Origin: Jeotgalibacillus campisalis
GTDB taxonomy: Bacteria > Bacillota > Bacilli > Bacillales > Jeotgalibacillaceae
Length of the DNA stretch: 64,000 nucleotides
Reading direction: 5' to 3'
Assembly: GCF_000829515.1 (NCBI RefSeq)
Contig: NZ_JXRR01000017.1
Location: forward strand, 124,001 to 188,000
Shown here: positions 18,215 to 30,370 of the stretch, in pieces
Layout: each line of letters opens with the position of its first letter
How positions within the stretch are numbered: position 1 is the stretch's first letter
The notes under the pieces: model-generated
Told to the model about the DNA's origin: nothing
Seen by the model: the letters and a program-made list of their open reading frames with translations, nothing else
The model's database searches: none
Translations under genes and position numbers: made by a program

Positions 18215-18880
18215 TTAATAGTCGCTGTCTGCTGTTAGTCCTTGAAGAATTTTAACACCGGAGCTTGCACCAATTCGTGTAGCACCTGCTTCAATCATAT
18301 TAGCAGCATCCTCAGTAGAGCGAACCCCTCCGGAAGCTTTTACTCCAATATCAGGCCCTACAGTTTTTCTCATCAATTGAATATCTTCAATTGTTGCACC
18401 GCCGGTTGAAAATCCTGTAGAAGTTTTAACAAAATCTGCTCCCGCTTTAACCGCAAGCTCACAAGCACGAACTTTCTCTTCATCAGTCAGCAATGAAGTC
18501 TCAATAATAACTTTCGTTAATGCTTTGCCTTTTGCAGCAGCTACGACCGCTTGAATATCCTGTTGCACCAATTCGTATTGACCGCTTTTCAACGCTCCGA
18601 TATTGATGACCATATCAACTTCAGCAGCCCCGTCTTCAATTGCCTGCTTTGTTTCAAATGCTTTGGTTTCAGTGGCAGAAGCGCCGAGCGGAAAACCAAT
18701 GACGGTACATACTTTAACATCTGTTTTATGCAGAATTTCATTTGATAAACGAACCCAGGCAGGGTTTACACACACTGACATAAATCCATATTCACTTGCT
18801 TCTTCACATAAAACAGTAATTTGCTCTTTTGTTGCCTCTGGTTTAAGCAGGGTATGATCAATCATTTTTGCAATATTCAT
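18215..18880 (-). CDS. deoC: Deoxyribose-phosphate aldolase
   Basis: Cleaves 2-deoxyribose-5-phosphate to acetaldehyde and glyceraldehyde-3-phosphate in deoxynucleoside catabolism. The 221-residue TIM barrel has the Schiff-base lysine segment [13 protein letters not shown] and the second lysine in [16 protein letters not shown] lies about 13 bases before the ATG, slightly long. It appears monocistronic, with its own promoter and terminator. Confidence 0.96.
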   Translation of the reverse strand: MNIAKMIDHTLLKPEATKEQITVLCEEASEYGFMSVCVNPAWVRLSNEILHKTDVKVCTVIGFPLGASATETKAFETKQAIEDGAAEVDMVINIGALKSGQYELVQQDIQAVVAAAKGKALTKVIIETSLLTDEEKVRACELAVKAGADFVKTSTGFSTGGATIEDIQLMRKTVGPDIGVKASGGVRSTEDAANMIEAGATRIGASSGVKILQGLTADSDY

Positions 18881-18918
18881 TGTTAAAATCAGTCTCCTTT
18901 GATTAGATGTACGTACCT

Positions 18919-18947
18919 ATTATACCATCTGCCTGATCAATAAGCTA
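18919..18947 (-). promoter_or_regulatory. Extended -10 promoter of deoC
   Basis: TGG directly followed by TATAAT (18927-18919) forms a perfect extended -10; the -35 (TAGCTT) is poor. An extended -10 can compensate for a weak -35. Confidence 0.6.
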
Positions 18948-19008
18948 TAATGGTAATGATTGGAACAAAAAGATGTTTCCGATTGAAATGCCATTGAATT
19001 ATAAAAAA

Positions 19009-19047
19009 GAATGCCTCCATGAAAAACTTTTTCATGAAAAGACATTC
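19009..19047 (-). terminator. Terminator of the dnaK heat-shock operon
   Basis: A long imperfect stem (GAATGTCTTTTCATG paired with CATGGAGGCATTC) is followed by TTTTTTAT on the minus strand, about 65 bases after the mtaB stop. Confidence 0.8.
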
Positions 19048-19110
19048 ATAATCCAGCAGTTACAAACGTGTCTTGACTGCACAAATTAAGTTCAATCCTG
19101 ATTTCAAAGG

Positions 19111-20454
19111 CTAATTTATAAGAGAAGGAACAGGTTCCATTACCCGCACAAATTCACCTTTATTGTATGGATAGCCCGCTTCACTGATTTTAACCTTGAC
19201 CAGTTTGCCGACCATCTCTTCATTTGCAGGAAAAATAACTTTAAGATAGTTGTCAGTATAGCCTACGTAGAGTTTGCCGGAAGCATCCTCTTTAAATTTT
19301 TCTTCAGGAATTACTTCAAGAATTTCATTTTCAAAATGGGATGCATATTCTTTTGCAAGCTGGTTGGACAGCTCAATTAACCGGTGAACACGTTCATTTT
19401 TTGTTTCCTCTTCAACTTGGTCATCCATTCTGGCCGCGGGTGTCCCGGTGCGTTTAGAATATGGAAACACATGAAGTTCTGAAAATTTCTGATCATTTAT
19501 AAAGTTGAACGTCTCCATAAACTCTTCTTCTGTTTCTCCAGGGAAACCGACGATCACATCAGATGTTACAGCGAGACCAGGCAATGCTTTTTTTAGCTTT
19601 TCCAGTCGTTCTGCAAAAAACTCCATCGTATATTTTCGCCGCATTCTCTTCAGCACCGTATTGGATCCGGACTGGAGCGGAATATGAAGATGACGGACGA
19701 CCATATTTGACCGGTCAATGACATCAATCACTTCATCTGTCAGCTGACTTGCTTCGATCGACGATATTCTGATTCTTTTAAGTCCTTTAACCTCTTTTTC
19801 AAGATCCGTTAAAAGCATTGCCAGATTGTAGTCTTTCATGTCCTCTCCATAGCCGCCTGTATGAATGCCGGTAAGAACAATTTCTTTATAGCCTGCATCC
19901 ACCAGCTGCTGTGCCTGGTGAAGAACTTCTTTAGGATCTCTTGAACGCATGAGACCGCGCGCCCATGGGATGATACAAAATGTACAGAAATTATTGCAGC
20001 CTTCCTGAATTTTCAGGGAAGCACGTGTGCGGTCTGTAAAAGCGGGTACATCCAGCTCTTCATACACACGATTTTTCATGATATTTGTTACACCGTTAAT
20101 TGGTGTCCGTTCGTTTTTGTATTGCTCAATATAATCGATCATTTTTGTACGGTCCTGTGTACCAACTACCACATCCACACCGGGGATTGCCATAATTTCA
20201 GCTGGTGAAGTCTGTGCATAACAGCCCGTTACACAAATGACGGCATCCGGATTTTTTCTGATTGCTCTTCTGATCACCTGACGGCTTTTTTTATCTCCTG
20301 TATTCGTTACAGTACATGTATTGATTACATAGACATCTGAGGAATGATCATATTCCACACGTTCATATCCATTGGATTTAAATAGCTGCCAGATGGCTTC
20401 TGTTTCATAATGATTTACTTTGCATCCAAGTGTATGAAATGCAACTGTAGCCAT
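19111..20454 (-). CDS. mtaB: tRNA t6A37 methylthiotransferase MtaB
   Basis: Converts t6A37 of tRNA to ms2t6A37 using two Fe-S clusters. The product has 447 residues. Cysteines C11, C47 and C78 bind the auxiliary cluster in the UPF0004 domain; C153, C157 and C160 form the radical-SAM CxxxCxxC motif; a C-terminal TRAM domain closes the protein. It is the seventh gene of the hrcA operon, starting four bases after rsmE with GAGGTGA overlapping the rsmE stop. Confidence 0.95.
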   Translation of the reverse strand: MATVAFHTLGCKVNHYETEAIWQLFKSNGYERVEYDHSSDVYVINTCTVTNTGDKKSRQVIRRAIRKNPDAVICVTGCYAQTSPAEIMAIPGVDVVVGTQDRTKMIDYIEQYKNERTPINGVTNIMKNRVYEELDVPAFTDRTRASLKIQEGCNNFCTFCIIPWARGLMRSRDPKEVLHQAQQLVDAGYKEIVLTGIHTGGYGEDMKDYNLAMLLTDLEKEVKGLKRIRISSIEASQLTDEVIDVIDRSNMVVRHLHIPLQSGSNTVLKRMRRKYTMEFFAERLEKLKKALPGLAVTSDVIVGFPGETEEEFMETFNFINDQKFSELHVFPYSKRTGTPAARMDDQVEEETKNERVHRLIELSNQLAKEYASHFENEILEVIPEEKFKEDASGKLYVGYTDNYLKVIFPANEEMVGKLVKVKISEAGYPYNKGEFVRVMEPVPSLIN

Positions 20455-20458
20455 TCTT

Positions 20459-21211
20459 TCACCTCATTAACTCAAATTGATACGAGATCGCTGCCAGCGC
20501 ATATAGCGGAGCCGTCTCGCTTCTTAAAATTCTTGGTCCAAAACCGCAAGCGACAGCTCCATTTTCTACAAGCTGGGTCACTTCCTGCTCGGAGAGTCCG
20601 CCTTCAGGACCCACAACCACTAATATAGACTGACCGCAAGAAGCGGCAGCTAATGCATCTGAAAATGAAGAAACATTTCCTTGCTTCGCCTGTTCCTCAT
20701 AAGCAACTATTATGGTATCAAATGATTCTGCCCCTTTTATCAACTCTTTAAAGGAAACCGGTTGATGAACCTCAGGCAGATGAAGTCGATGAGATTGCTC
20801 AGCTGCTTCTTTAGAAATTTTGTTCCATCGCTCTACTTTTTTTGATCCTTTTTTTTCATCCCACTTTACAATTGAACGTGAAGCTTTAAAAGGAATAAAT
20901 GAATGGGCGCCAAGCTCTGTTGATTTTTGTATGACCAGTTCAAACTTATCTCCTTTTGGCAGACCATGTGCGATCGTTACATCAACGGGAAGTTCGGGTG
21001 ACTGCTGAAGAAAGCTTGATACAGCGCAGAGCACATCTGTTTTATCCAGCTCAACAATTGTGCACTCTGCGGCTGTTTTATTTTTAAATACAGCAATAAA
21101 CATGCTGCCAGGCTGCATCCTCATAACGTTAGTCATATGATGAGCATCCTCACCCGTTATAGAAAATGACTTGTTTTCATCTGGAAGACCCTGTACAAAA
21201 TATCTTTGCAT
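20459..21211 (-). CDS. rsmE: 16S rRNA m3U1498 methyltransferase RsmE
   Basis: Methylates N3 of U1498 in 16S rRNA, a SPOUT-family enzyme of 250 residues. The GPEGGLSEQE and LGPRILR-type motifs (here GFGPRILRSETA) of the SAM-binding knot lie near the C-terminus. The ATG at 21211 is two bases after the prmA stop; longer in-frame extension into prmA is not conserved. It is part of the heat-shock operon. Confidence 0.95.
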   Translation of the reverse strand: MQRYFVQGLPDENKSFSITGEDAHHMTNVMRMQPGSMFIAVFKNKTAAECTIVELDKTDVLCAVSSFLQQSPELPVDVTIAHGLPKGDKFELVIQKSTELGAHSFIPFKASRSIVKWDEKKGSKKVERWNKISKEAAEQSHRLHLPEVHQPVSFKELIKGAESFDTIIVAYEEQAKQGNVSSFSDALAAASCGQSILVVVGPEGGLSEQEVTQLVENGAVACGFGPRILRSETAPLYALAAISYQFELMR

Positions 21212-21213
21212 AA

Positions 21214-22173
21214 TCAGCTGCCACGCAGACTTTCTGAAGGTTTTTTGGCAATAATGGCTACCCAATCCTCCATTGTCACCACTTCCTCGATGCTGAAGCC
21301 TGATTCAGTTAGTTTGTCTTTTACCAGCTGTTTTTTTGCTTGAATAATGCCAGACGTAATAAATGTACCACCGGGCTCTACAAGTTTAAATGCGTCGTCG
21401 GCAAACAAAAGGATTACTTCCGCTAGTATGTTCGCAACAATAACTTCAGCTTTTTCTGTTTGCTCATTTAACAAGTTCCCTTGCGACACCGTAATTTTTT
21501 CTGCTACATTATTTAACTCTATATTCTGTCTGGCAGCAGTCACAGCTACGTCATCTAAGTCGAGTGCCCGAATATGACTTGCTTCAAGGAGTGCTGCAGC
21601 AATGGACAGGACTCCGGAGCCTGTTCCTACATCAATTACTCGATCTCCTTTTTTAACTGTACGCTCAAGTGCCTGAATACACATGACAGTTGTCGGGTGA
21701 GTCCCGGTGCCAAAAGCCATACCCGGGTCAAGCTCGATTATTAACTCATCACTTGAAACAGGCTCATAGTCCTCCCAGGTGGGTACGATTGTAAAAGTGG
21801 ACGAAATTTTGACCGGATTATAATACTTTTTCCAGGCAGTTGCCCACTCTTCCTCATTCACTTCGCTGATCTCAACTTTATTTTCTCCAATATCAATATC
21901 GAAGGCAACTAAGTTGCTAACTGCTGTTTTGATTCCATCAACCGTTTCTGCCAGAAAACTGTTGACAGATAGGTAAGCTTTAACAAGTACGCCTGTGTCG
22001 GGGTAATCTTCAGGATCGAGTTGGTAGATCTCACCGAATTTGTCTATTCGTTCTTTCGTAAGTTCTCTCGGATCTTCTATCACTACTCCGCTCGCACCAG
22101 CTTCGTGTAAAATATTCGAAATTGGCTCTATCGCTTCGTTTGTTGTATGGATGCTTATTTCAGACCATCTCAT
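21214..22173 (-). CDS. prmA: Ribosomal protein L11 methyltransferase PrmA
   Basis: Methylates lysines and the N-terminus of ribosomal protein L11. The 319-residue protein has a substrate-recognition N-terminal domain and a class I methyltransferase domain with motif [13 protein letters not shown] near residue 180. It follows dnaJ by 21 bases in the hrcA operon, as in B. subtilis (yqeT). Confidence 0.95.
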   Translation of the reverse strand: MRWSEISIHTTNEAIEPISNILHEAGASGVVIEDPRELTKERIDKFGEIYQLDPEDYPDTGVLVKAYLSVNSFLAETVDGIKTAVSNLVAFDIDIGENKVEISEVNEEEWATAWKKYYNPVKISSTFTIVPTWEDYEPVSSDELIIELDPGMAFGTGTHPTTVMCIQALERTVKKGDRVIDVGTGSGVLSIAAALLEASHIRALDLDDVAVTAARQNIELNNVAEKITVSQGNLLNEQTEKAEVIVANILAEVILLFADDAFKLVEPGGTFITSGIIQAKKQLVKDKLTESGFSIEEVVTMEDWVAIIAKKPSESLRGS

Positions 22174-22194
22174 TCTACCAACTCCATTCCCAGT

Positions 22195-23319
22195 TTACTC
22201 ACCCTTGAATGCGCGCTTTACTTTATCAAAAAATCCGTCATGCTGTTCGTCGGGAACATCACCGCTGATATCTGCAAATTCTCTCAAAAGATCTTTTTGT
22301 TTGTCTGTTAATTTTTTTGGTGTGATTACTTTCACACGAATATGCTGATCACCGGTTCCATAACCATGAACATTTTTCACGCCTTTACCTTTTAGCCTGA
22401 AAGCTGTACCTGACTGAGTGCCGGCTGGAAGTTTCCATTTTACTTTACCATGAATGGTCGGTACTTCAAGTTCATCTCCAAGAGCCGCTTGAGCAAATGT
22501 AATTGGCATGTCTAGATAAATATCATCGCCTTCACGCTCAAATATTTCATGTGCCTTTACTCTGAACACGACATATAGATCTCCTGCAGGACCGCCGTTT
22601 ACACCCGGTTCACCTTGTCCGCTTACTCTCATTTGCTGACCGTCGTCTACGCCGGCAGGGATTTTAACGTGAATTTTTTTGCGTTTCTGCACTTTTCCGG
22701 ATCCGCTACAAGTCGAGCATTTGTCTTTAACAAGCTTCCCAGAGCCCTCACAATAATGACAAACTCTGCGGTTCACAATTCTTCCGAAAGGTGTCTGCTG
22801 TTCAACGTTCAGCTGGCCAGCTCCCTTACAGTGATGGCATGTTTCAGGTTTGGTACCAGGTTTTGCCCCGCTGCCATCACACGTTTCACATGTTTCTTCC
22901 CGTGGGATTTCAATATCCGTTTCTTTTCCAAAAACGGCATCGTTAAAGGTAATAGTCATTGTATATTGCAGATCATTTCCTTGTCTTGGAGCATTTGGAT
23001 CACGCTGTCTTCCGCCGCCGCCAAAAAATGAACTGAAAATATCTTCGAATCCGCCAAAGCCTTCAAAACCTGCTCCGCCGCCGCCAAAACCTTGATTTGG
23101 ATCTGTATGACCAAACTGGTCGTAGTGAGCTCGCTTCTGATCGTCGCTCAGGTTTTCATATGCCGTTTTAATTTCCTTAAACTTATCTCCTGCATCCGCA
23201 TCTTTATTAATGTCCGGATGATATTTCTTTGATAAGCGTCTGTACGCTTTTTTAATTTCTTCTTTCGAAGCACTTTCTGAAACTCCTAGCACCTCATAAA
23301 AATCTCGCTTACTCATCAT
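22195..23319 (-). CDS. dnaJ: Chaperone DnaJ
   Basis: Hsp40 co-chaperone that delivers substrates to DnaK and stimulates its ATPase. The 374-residue protein has a J domain with HPD at residues 34-36, a Gly/Phe-rich linker, four CxxCxGxG zinc repeats (about 145-220) and the C-terminal substrate domains. Two adjacent ATG codons (23319 and 23316) are both possible; GGAG is seven bases from the first. A hairpin lies between it and dnaK. Confidence 0.97.
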   Translation of the reverse strand: MMSKRDFYEVLGVSESASKEEIKKAYRRLSKKYHPDINKDADAGDKFKEIKTAYENLSDDQKRAHYDQFGHTDPNQGFGGGGAGFEGFGGFEDIFSSFFGGGGRQRDPNAPRQGNDLQYTMTITFNDAVFGKETDIEIPREETCETCDGSGAKPGTKPETCHHCKGAGQLNVEQQTPFGRIVNRRVCHYCEGSGKLVKDKCSTCSGSGKVQKRKKIHVKIPAGVDDGQQMRVSGQGEPGVNGGPAGDLYVVFRVKAHEIFEREGDDIYLDMPITFAQAALGDELEVPTIHGKVKWKLPAGTQSGTAFRLKGKGVKNVHGYGTGDQHIRVKVITPKKLTDKQKDLLREFADISGDVPDEQHDGFFDKVKRAFKGE

Positions 23320-23450
23320 CTACACACTCCCGAGTCCTTTTACATGAAGGTTATTTTATCATTACTCTGCTCTTCTGTACAATGGCTTCTCTATAAGTAT
23401 TAATTTTGAAAAGTCCATTTATTGATTTACTTCTTGATTTACTTCAAGAA

Positions 23451-23487
23451 AAAAGCCAAAGCCATGCAAACAGCGGCTTTGACTTTT
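23451..23487 (-). terminator. Hairpin between dnaK and dnaJ (attenuating terminator)
   Basis: Arms AAAAGTCAAAGCC and GGCTTTGGCTTTT with an 11-base loop are followed by TTC on the minus strand. It probably lowers dnaJ expression relative to dnaK or marks a processed 3' end; full termination would silence the downstream genes. Confidence 0.65.
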
Positions 23488-23506
23488 CTCCTATACTAAC
23501 TATAAA

Positions 23507-25357
<1,851 letters not shown>

Positions 25358-25377
25358 CTAATCAGTATGTAACGAAT

Positions 25378-25941
25378 TTATTCGTTTACTTTAACCATCG
25401 ATGGACGGATCACACGATCTTTCAACCGGTATCCTTTTTGAAACTCTTCCACTACAGTATTTGACTCTACTCCTTCTTCAGAAACCTGCATAACAGCTTG
25501 GTGAAGGTTCGGGTCAAACGGCTGTCCAACTGCTTCAATAACTTCAAGTCCCTCTGTTTTTAACGCTTGAAGCAAACTTGAATGAACCATTTGCATTCCT
25601 TTAAGCAAAGAACCGGTAGAATCATCGGATGAATCTATAGTAAGCGCCCGTTCAAAATTATCAAGAGCAGGTAAAATATCTGTGATCAAACTTTGCGCAC
25701 GATATTTTTCCTTAGCCTCTCCTTCTTTCTGAATACGACGGCGATAATTGTCAAAATCAGCACGCAAACGTAAATAGCGGTTTTCTGCTTCTTCAGCCAT
25801 AGCTTTATAATCTTTTTCGACTTCGGCATTTTCGCCTTCAATTACTTCATCTGAAGAAATTTCATTTTCAATCGTTTCTTCGGCTTCAGTTGTCTGCGTT
25901 TCCGCTTGCTCGCGATCTTTTGTCTGTTCGTTCTCTGACAT
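25378..25941 (-). CDS. grpE: Nucleotide exchange factor GrpE
   Basis: Releases ADP from DnaK. The 187-residue protein has a long acidic disordered N-terminus, a coiled coil, and a C-terminal beta domain with [10 protein letters not shown]. The start at 25941 follows a perfect AAGGAGGTGA; an upstream in-frame ATG at 25968 is not needed. It is separated from hrcA by a strong mRNA hairpin. Confidence 0.96.
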   Translation of the reverse strand: MSENEQTKDREQAETQTTEAEETIENEISSDEVIEGENAEVEKDYKAMAEEAENRYLRLRADFDNYRRRIQKEGEAKEKYRAQSLITDILPALDNFERALTIDSSDDSTGSLLKGMQMVHSSLLQALKTEGLEVIEAVGQPFDPNLHQAVMQVSEEGVESNTVVEEFQKGYRLKDRVIRPSMVKVNE

Positions 25942-26018
25942 TTGTTTCACCTCCTTGAAATAAATCATCCTGCTTATTAACCAAACAACCTTTTCCCTGT
26001 TTTCTCAGGTTTAAACGT

Positions 26019-26070
26019 CAGCAGATAAGTCAGAGCAAAAAATCTGCTTCTGACTTAATCCCGGCTGCTG
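26019..26070 (-). other. mRNA hairpin between hrcA and grpE
   Basis: Outer arms CAGCAG/CTGCTG and inner arms TAAGTCAGA/TCTGACTTA nest around a 14-base loop, directly after the hrcA stop. It has no T-run. In B. subtilis the operon mRNA is processed in this interval, so a stabilising or processing role is likely. Confidence 0.7.
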
Positions 26071-27114
26071 TTATGATTCCTGCGACTTACCGTAAAGATC
26101 TGAGAGAGCCTTGGATAAATCACCGCTGAGCATATTCAACAGGCTGATGACTCTGGAATACTCCATTCTCGTTGGACCTAAAATCGCAAGAGAGCCTTTT
26201 TGGCCGCTGGCAATTGGAAAAGTAGCGGTGATTAATGAACAATTCTCCATTGCGACATTTTCATTTTCTTTCCCGATTTTCACTTGTATGCCTATGCCGT
26301 CAGTGGGACGAATCAGATTGTATAAATTATCTTCCCGTTCAATCATATCCATAAGCAGTCTGAGTTTGTCAATATCGCTGAATTCAGGCTGGTTCATCAT
26401 ATTCATCTTACCGCCGAAAAATAATTTATCATGCACCGGAACATTCATGATTTCTGCGAATGCCTGAAGCATTAAATCGTAATTAGCAATATGACGCTTC
26501 AGCAATATAGCCATTTCTTTGTACAGCCGGTCGTGAAGCTCCATCAGCGGTGTTCCAACAAGCCGGTCATTTAACAGACGCACCATGTGCTCAATATCTT
26601 CCGCTTTCAAATCTTTCGGAAAAGAAAAGCGACGGCTTTCCACATGTCCTGTATCCGTTACGATAATAGCGATGGCAGTGCCTTCTGTCAGCGGGACCAC
26701 TTGGATTTGCTTAACCCGGTTTTCCTGTAAATTAGGGCCCAATACAATCGATGTATAATTCGTTAATTCAGATAGAATTTTCGCTGATCGCTGAACAATA
26801 TTTTCCATTTCATAAATTCTTTCTGCAAAGATCGAATGAATTTGAGAAATATCCTGTTGCTGCAGTGCTTGTGGCGAAAGCATATGGTCAACGTAAAATC
26901 GATAGCCTTTTTCTGATGGCACCCTGCCCGAAGAAGTGTGTGTTTTTTCAATAAAACCCATCTCTTCTAAGTCAGACATCTCGTTTCGCACAGTAGCTGA
27001 ACTAAATTGAATTTCATTCTTTTTGGATAAACTTCTCGAGCCCACAGGCTGAGCAGAACGAATAAAGTCATCAATGATCACTTGCAAAATAAGTAATTGT
27101 CGATCCGTTAACAT
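26071..27114 (-). CDS. hrcA: Heat-inducible transcription repressor HrcA
   Basis: Represses class I heat-shock genes by binding CIRCE; its activity depends on GroEL. The 347-residue protein has an N-terminal winged helix ([22 protein letters not shown], then [14 protein letters not shown]) and a GAF-like dimer domain. First gene of the operon, 16 bases downstream of a CIRCE element, so autoregulated. Confidence 0.97.
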   Translation of the reverse strand: MLTDRQLLILQVIIDDFIRSAQPVGSRSLSKKNEIQFSSATVRNEMSDLEEMGFIEKTHTSSGRVPSEKGYRFYVDHMLSPQALQQQDISQIHSIFAERIYEMENIVQRSAKILSELTNYTSIVLGPNLQENRVKQIQVVPLTEGTAIAIIVTDTGHVESRRFSFPKDLKAEDIEHMVRLLNDRLVGTPLMELHDRLYKEMAILLKRHIANYDLMLQAFAEIMNVPVHDKLFFGGKMNMMNQPEFSDIDKLRLLMDMIEREDNLYNLIRPTDGIGIQVKIGKENENVAMENCSLITATFPIASGQKGSLAILGPTRMEYSRVISLLNMLSGDLSKALSDLYGKSQES

Positions 27115-27129
27115 CGTTCATCACCCCTG

Positions 27130-27156
27130 TTAGCACTCTGTTACCCCGAGTGCTAA
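27130..27156 (-). promoter_or_regulatory. CIRCE operator of the hrcA operon
   Basis: A perfect nine-base inverted repeat TTAGCACTC-N9-GAGTGCTAA lies between the promoter and the hrcA start. It is the HrcA binding site. Confidence 0.97.
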
Positions 27157-27166
27157 ATCTAACACT

Positions 27167-27195
27167 AACTTACCAAAACAGCGTTTACCTGTCAA
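27167..27195 (-). promoter_or_regulatory. Sigma-A promoter of the hrcA operon
   Basis: A perfect TTGACA (27195-27190) starts directly after the hemW stop codon, with a 17-base spacer to TAAGTT (27172-27167). The -10 is weak, but the position just ahead of CIRCE supports it. Confidence 0.7.
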
Positions 27196-28341
27196 TTAGT
27201 TCGTTTCAATTATCCCAATAAAAGATTGAAAAACTTCATTGCCTAAGAACTTCCCGTTATGAGTCAGCATAAGGTGATTATTTTCTTTCTTTAAAAGACC
27301 CTTTGATTGAGCATCCCGGATTGCCTCTTTAAATCGATCTTCTAAATCCTCATTATATCTTTTGTTAAATTTGCTGATTGATACACCTTTTGTTTTTCTA
27401 AGACCAAGAAACATTTCTTCCTCCATTTTTTCAAATGCAGGAACTGAATGTTCATTCATTGTAGGAAGGTGCATGTCGCTTACTGCCTCCATATACTTTG
27501 AAACAGGTCCAATATTTGAATACCTGATTCCATTCACATAGCCATGGGCACCCGCACCAAAACCGAAATATTCATCATTATTCCAGTAAACAATATTATG
27601 CCGGCTTTCAAAACCTTTTTTTGAAAAATTAGAGATTTCGTATTGATTTAGGCCTCTCTCTTTCATTTTTTTCATCAACAGTTCGTACATCCCGGCTTCC
27701 GTTTCTTCGCCCGGCAAGGGGAGCTTGCCTTTTCTCAATAAATTGTAAAAGACGGTTTTTGGTTCCACAATCAATGAGTAGCCTGAGTAATGGGGCAGAT
27801 CTAAATCCAGCGCTTTATCAAGGGTTTCTTCAAAATCAGTCAGTGTCTGAGTCGGCAGTGCATAAATTAAATCAATGCTTATGTTTGAAAATCCCGCTTG
27901 CTGAGCATCTGTAATGGATCTGTAAACATCCGATCCCCTATGATTTCGACCGATTTTCTGGAGTAATTCATCATTAAACGATTGAACGCCAAAACTTAAA
28001 CGGTTTACTCCGTATTTCCGGAGGACTTGTATTTTTTCAGGAGAAAGATCTCCTGGATTTGCTTCAAACGTATATTCAATGGTTGAACTGAAAGGGAGGA
28101 TTTCCGCAATCCCCTTGCATAGCTGTTCAAGCTGAACATGATCGAGTGCAGTAGGTGTCCCTCCACCTACGAAAATACTTGTTAAAGGCTGCTGATTCGT
28201 ATTAGTACGCATTCTGATTTCCTCGAGAAGCCGCTCAATATATAAATCTACAGGCTGGTTTTTCATAAATACCTTGTTGAAATCACAGTAGTGACAAATA
28301 TGGTGGCAAAAAGGTATATGAATGTAAGCTGCCGTTGTCAT
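27196..28341 (-). CDS. hemW: Radical SAM heme chaperone HemW
   Basis: Heme chaperone related to, but distinct from, coproporphyrinogen dehydrogenase HemN. The product has 381 residues. The radical-SAM cysteines are C12, C16 and C19 (CHHICHYC), and the protein lacks the longer HemN N-terminus with its extra cysteine. A GGTPT motif and C-terminal HemN_C domain follow. It lies between lepA and hrcA as in B. subtilis. Confidence 0.93.
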   Translation of the reverse strand: MTTAAYIHIPFCHHICHYCDFNKVFMKNQPVDLYIERLLEEIRMRTNTNQQPLTSIFVGGGTPTALDHVQLEQLCKGIAEILPFSSTIEYTFEANPGDLSPEKIQVLRKYGVNRLSFGVQSFNDELLQKIGRNHRGSDVYRSITDAQQAGFSNISIDLIYALPTQTLTDFEETLDKALDLDLPHYSGYSLIVEPKTVFYNLLRKGKLPLPGEETEAGMYELLMKKMKERGLNQYEISNFSKKGFESRHNIVYWNNDEYFGFGAGAHGYVNGIRYSNIGPVSKYMEAVSDMHLPTMNEHSVPAFEKMEEEMFLGLRKTKGVSISKFNKRYNEDLEDRFKEAIRDAQSKGLLKKENNHLMLTHNGKFLGNEVFQSFIGIIETN

Positions 28342-28362
28342 GATTCCACCCTCTATTCATGC

Positions 28363-28408
28363 AAAAAGGGGATGAGTATCGCTTCATTACAAAGCACTCT
28401 CCCCGTTT
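28363..28408 (-). terminator. Terminator after lepA
   Basis: An imperfect stem (CGGGGAGAGT with ACTCATCCCC) is followed by TTTTTGC on the minus strand, just before the hemW ribosome site region. Confidence 0.6.
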
Positions 28409-28449
28409 GCTTTATTCATAAATCTGCTGTATGGCATGTTTAGCCGATT

Positions 28450-30279
28450 TTACTTTTCTGAATCGTCCATTTGAAGAACGGCCATAAAGGCTTCTTGCGG
28501 CACTTCAACCGATCCTACCATTTTCATTCTTTTCTTACCTGCTTTTTGTTTTTCAAGAAGCTTACGTTTACGGGAAATATCTCCGCCGTAACATTTTGCA
28601 AGTACATTTTTTCTCATGGCTTTAATTGTTGACCGCGCCACAATTTTTTGACCGACAGCCGCTTGAATCGGAACTTCAAACTGTTGTCTTGGAATCAGAT
28701 CTTTTAATTTTTCAACAATGATTTTTCCGCGTTCATAGGCAAAATCTTTATGAACAATAAAACTCAAGGCATCCACTTTTTCAGCATTAAGCAAGATATC
28801 CATTTTCACAAGCTGAGATTCTTTATAGCCAATCAGTTCATAGTCAAAAGAGGCATAGCCTTTGGTACCTGACTTAAGCTGATCAAAGAAATCATATACA
28901 ATTTCGGCTAATGGCATTTCATAAATGACGTTTACCCGGGAATCATCCATATACTGCATATCGATGAAATTTCCTCGCTTAGCTTGAGAAAGCTCCATAA
29001 CTGCTCCTACATAGTCGTTTGGCACCATAATGGTTGCTTTAACATAAGGCTCTTCTACGTGATTAACTGCCTGAGCCTCTGGCATCATGGATGGGTTATC
29101 CACCGTCATCTGTGTGCCATCCTCAAGATGCACGTCATAGATAACACTTGGAGCGGTGGTAATCAAATCAATTTTGAACTCACGCTCAATTCTTTCCTGG
29201 ATAATTTCCATATGGAGCAAACCAAGAAAACCGCACCGGAAGCCAAAACCAAGCGCTTGGGAAGTTTCTGGTTCAAACTGAAGGGCCGAATCATTAAGTT
29301 CAAGCTTTTCAAGTGCTTCTCTAAGATCCACATAGCGTGCAGTATCGATTGGATACAGCCCGCAATAAACCATCGGGTTCATTTTCCGGTAGCCGGGCAG
29401 CGCCTCAGCAGTAGGCTTGACTGCACTTGTGATCGTATCCCCGACGCGTGTATCTCCTACGTTTTTAATCGCTGCTGTCAGATAGCCAACATCACCTACA
29501 GACAGTTCTTCCTGCGAAGTCGCTTTTGGTGTAAAGACTCCGATATCGTTTACTTCAAATTCTTTTCCGGTCGCCATCATCCGGATCTTGTCCCCAGGTT
29601 TGACCATTCCCTCAACGATCCGTATGTATGCGACAACTCCGCGGTAAGGGTCATATAACGAGTCAAAAATCAGCGCCTTTAAAGGTGCCTCAGGGTCTCC
29701 TATAGGAGCAGGCACTTTTTCTACAATTTGCTCTAAAATCTCTTCTATTCCAATTCCTGCTTTAGCAGACGCAAGCACAGCTTCTGACGCATCCAGTCCG
29801 ATGACATCTTCCACTTCCTTGCGCACCCGCTCAGGATCAGCTGCAGGAAGATCTATTTTATTGATAACTGGCAGGATTTCAAGGTCGTTGTCGAGTGCCA
29901 GATAAACGTTCGCCAATGTCTGTGCTTCAATACCCTGGGCTGCGTCTACTACGAGGATTGCTCCTTCACATGCAGCCAGACTTCTTGAAACTTCATAGGT
30001 GAAATCTACATGTCCTGGTGTATCAATCAAGTGAAATGTATACTCTTCCCCGTCTTTTGCCAGATACTTAAGCTGAACAGCATTCAGCTTAATCGTTATT
30101 CCTCTTTCGCGTTCAAGATCCATTGAATCCAGAAGCTGGGCTTTCATTTCTCTTGAGGTTAACGCTTTTGTTTTTTCTAAAATGCGATCTGCCAATGTTG
30201 ACTTACCATGGTCAATATGGGCAATAATTGAAAAGTTTCGGATGTTTTTTTGTCTATTAGATCGTTGCTCTTGATTCAT
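28450..30279 (-). CDS. lepA: Translation elongation factor 4 (LepA)
   Basis: Ribosome-bound GTPase with EF-G-like domains that affects translation initiation and back-translocation. The 609-residue protein has the G1 motif AHIDHGKST at residues 20-28, DTPGH and NKIDL, and the unique LepA C-terminal domain ([17 protein letters not shown]). ATG 30279 is preceded by AGGAGTGG at seven bases; an in-frame start at 30309 lies upstream of the ribosome site. Confidence 0.96.
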   Translation of the reverse strand: MNQEQRSNRQKNIRNFSIIAHIDHGKSTLADRILEKTKALTSREMKAQLLDSMDLERERGITIKLNAVQLKYLAKDGEEYTFHLIDTPGHVDFTYEVSRSLAACEGAILVVDAAQGIEAQTLANVYLALDNDLEILPVINKIDLPAADPERVRKEVEDVIGLDASEAVLASAKAGIGIEEILEQIVEKVPAPIGDPEAPLKALIFDSLYDPYRGVVAYIRIVEGMVKPGDKIRMMATGKEFEVNDIGVFTPKATSQEELSVGDVGYLTAAIKNVGDTRVGDTITSAVKPTAEALPGYRKMNPMVYCGLYPIDTARYVDLREALEKLELNDSALQFEPETSQALGFGFRCGFLGLLHMEIIQERIEREFKIDLITTAPSVIYDVHLEDGTQMTVDNPSMMPEAQAVNHVEEPYVKATIMVPNDYVGAVMELSQAKRGNFIDMQYMDDSRVNVIYEMPLAEIVYDFFDQLKSGTKGYASFDYELIGYKESQLVKMDILLNAEKVDALSFIVHKDFAYERGKIIVEKLKDLIPRQQFEVPIQAAVGQKIVARSTIKAMRKNVLAKCYGGDISRKRKLLEKQKAGKKRMKMVGSVEVPQEAFMAVLQMDDSEK

Positions 30280-30323
30280 TCCATGTCCACTCCTGTTTTT
30301 TCGACGCAATTCTGCTAGGGTAC

Positions 30324-30352
30324 AGTATAACAGGTTCGGAGCAACGTTTCAA
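30324..30352 (-). promoter_or_regulatory. Sigma-A promoter of lepA
   Basis: TTGAAA (30352-30347), a 17-base spacer and TATACT (30329-30324), about 45 bases before the lepA start. Confidence 0.78.
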
Positions 30353-30370
30353 CGCACGGTTTACATTGAA

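Noticed and set aside
28984-29658. 224-codon plus-strand ORF opposite lepA
   Set aside because: It is wholly antisense to the conserved lepA coding sequence and has no ribosome site or recognisable domain; long antisense frames are expected from codon bias.
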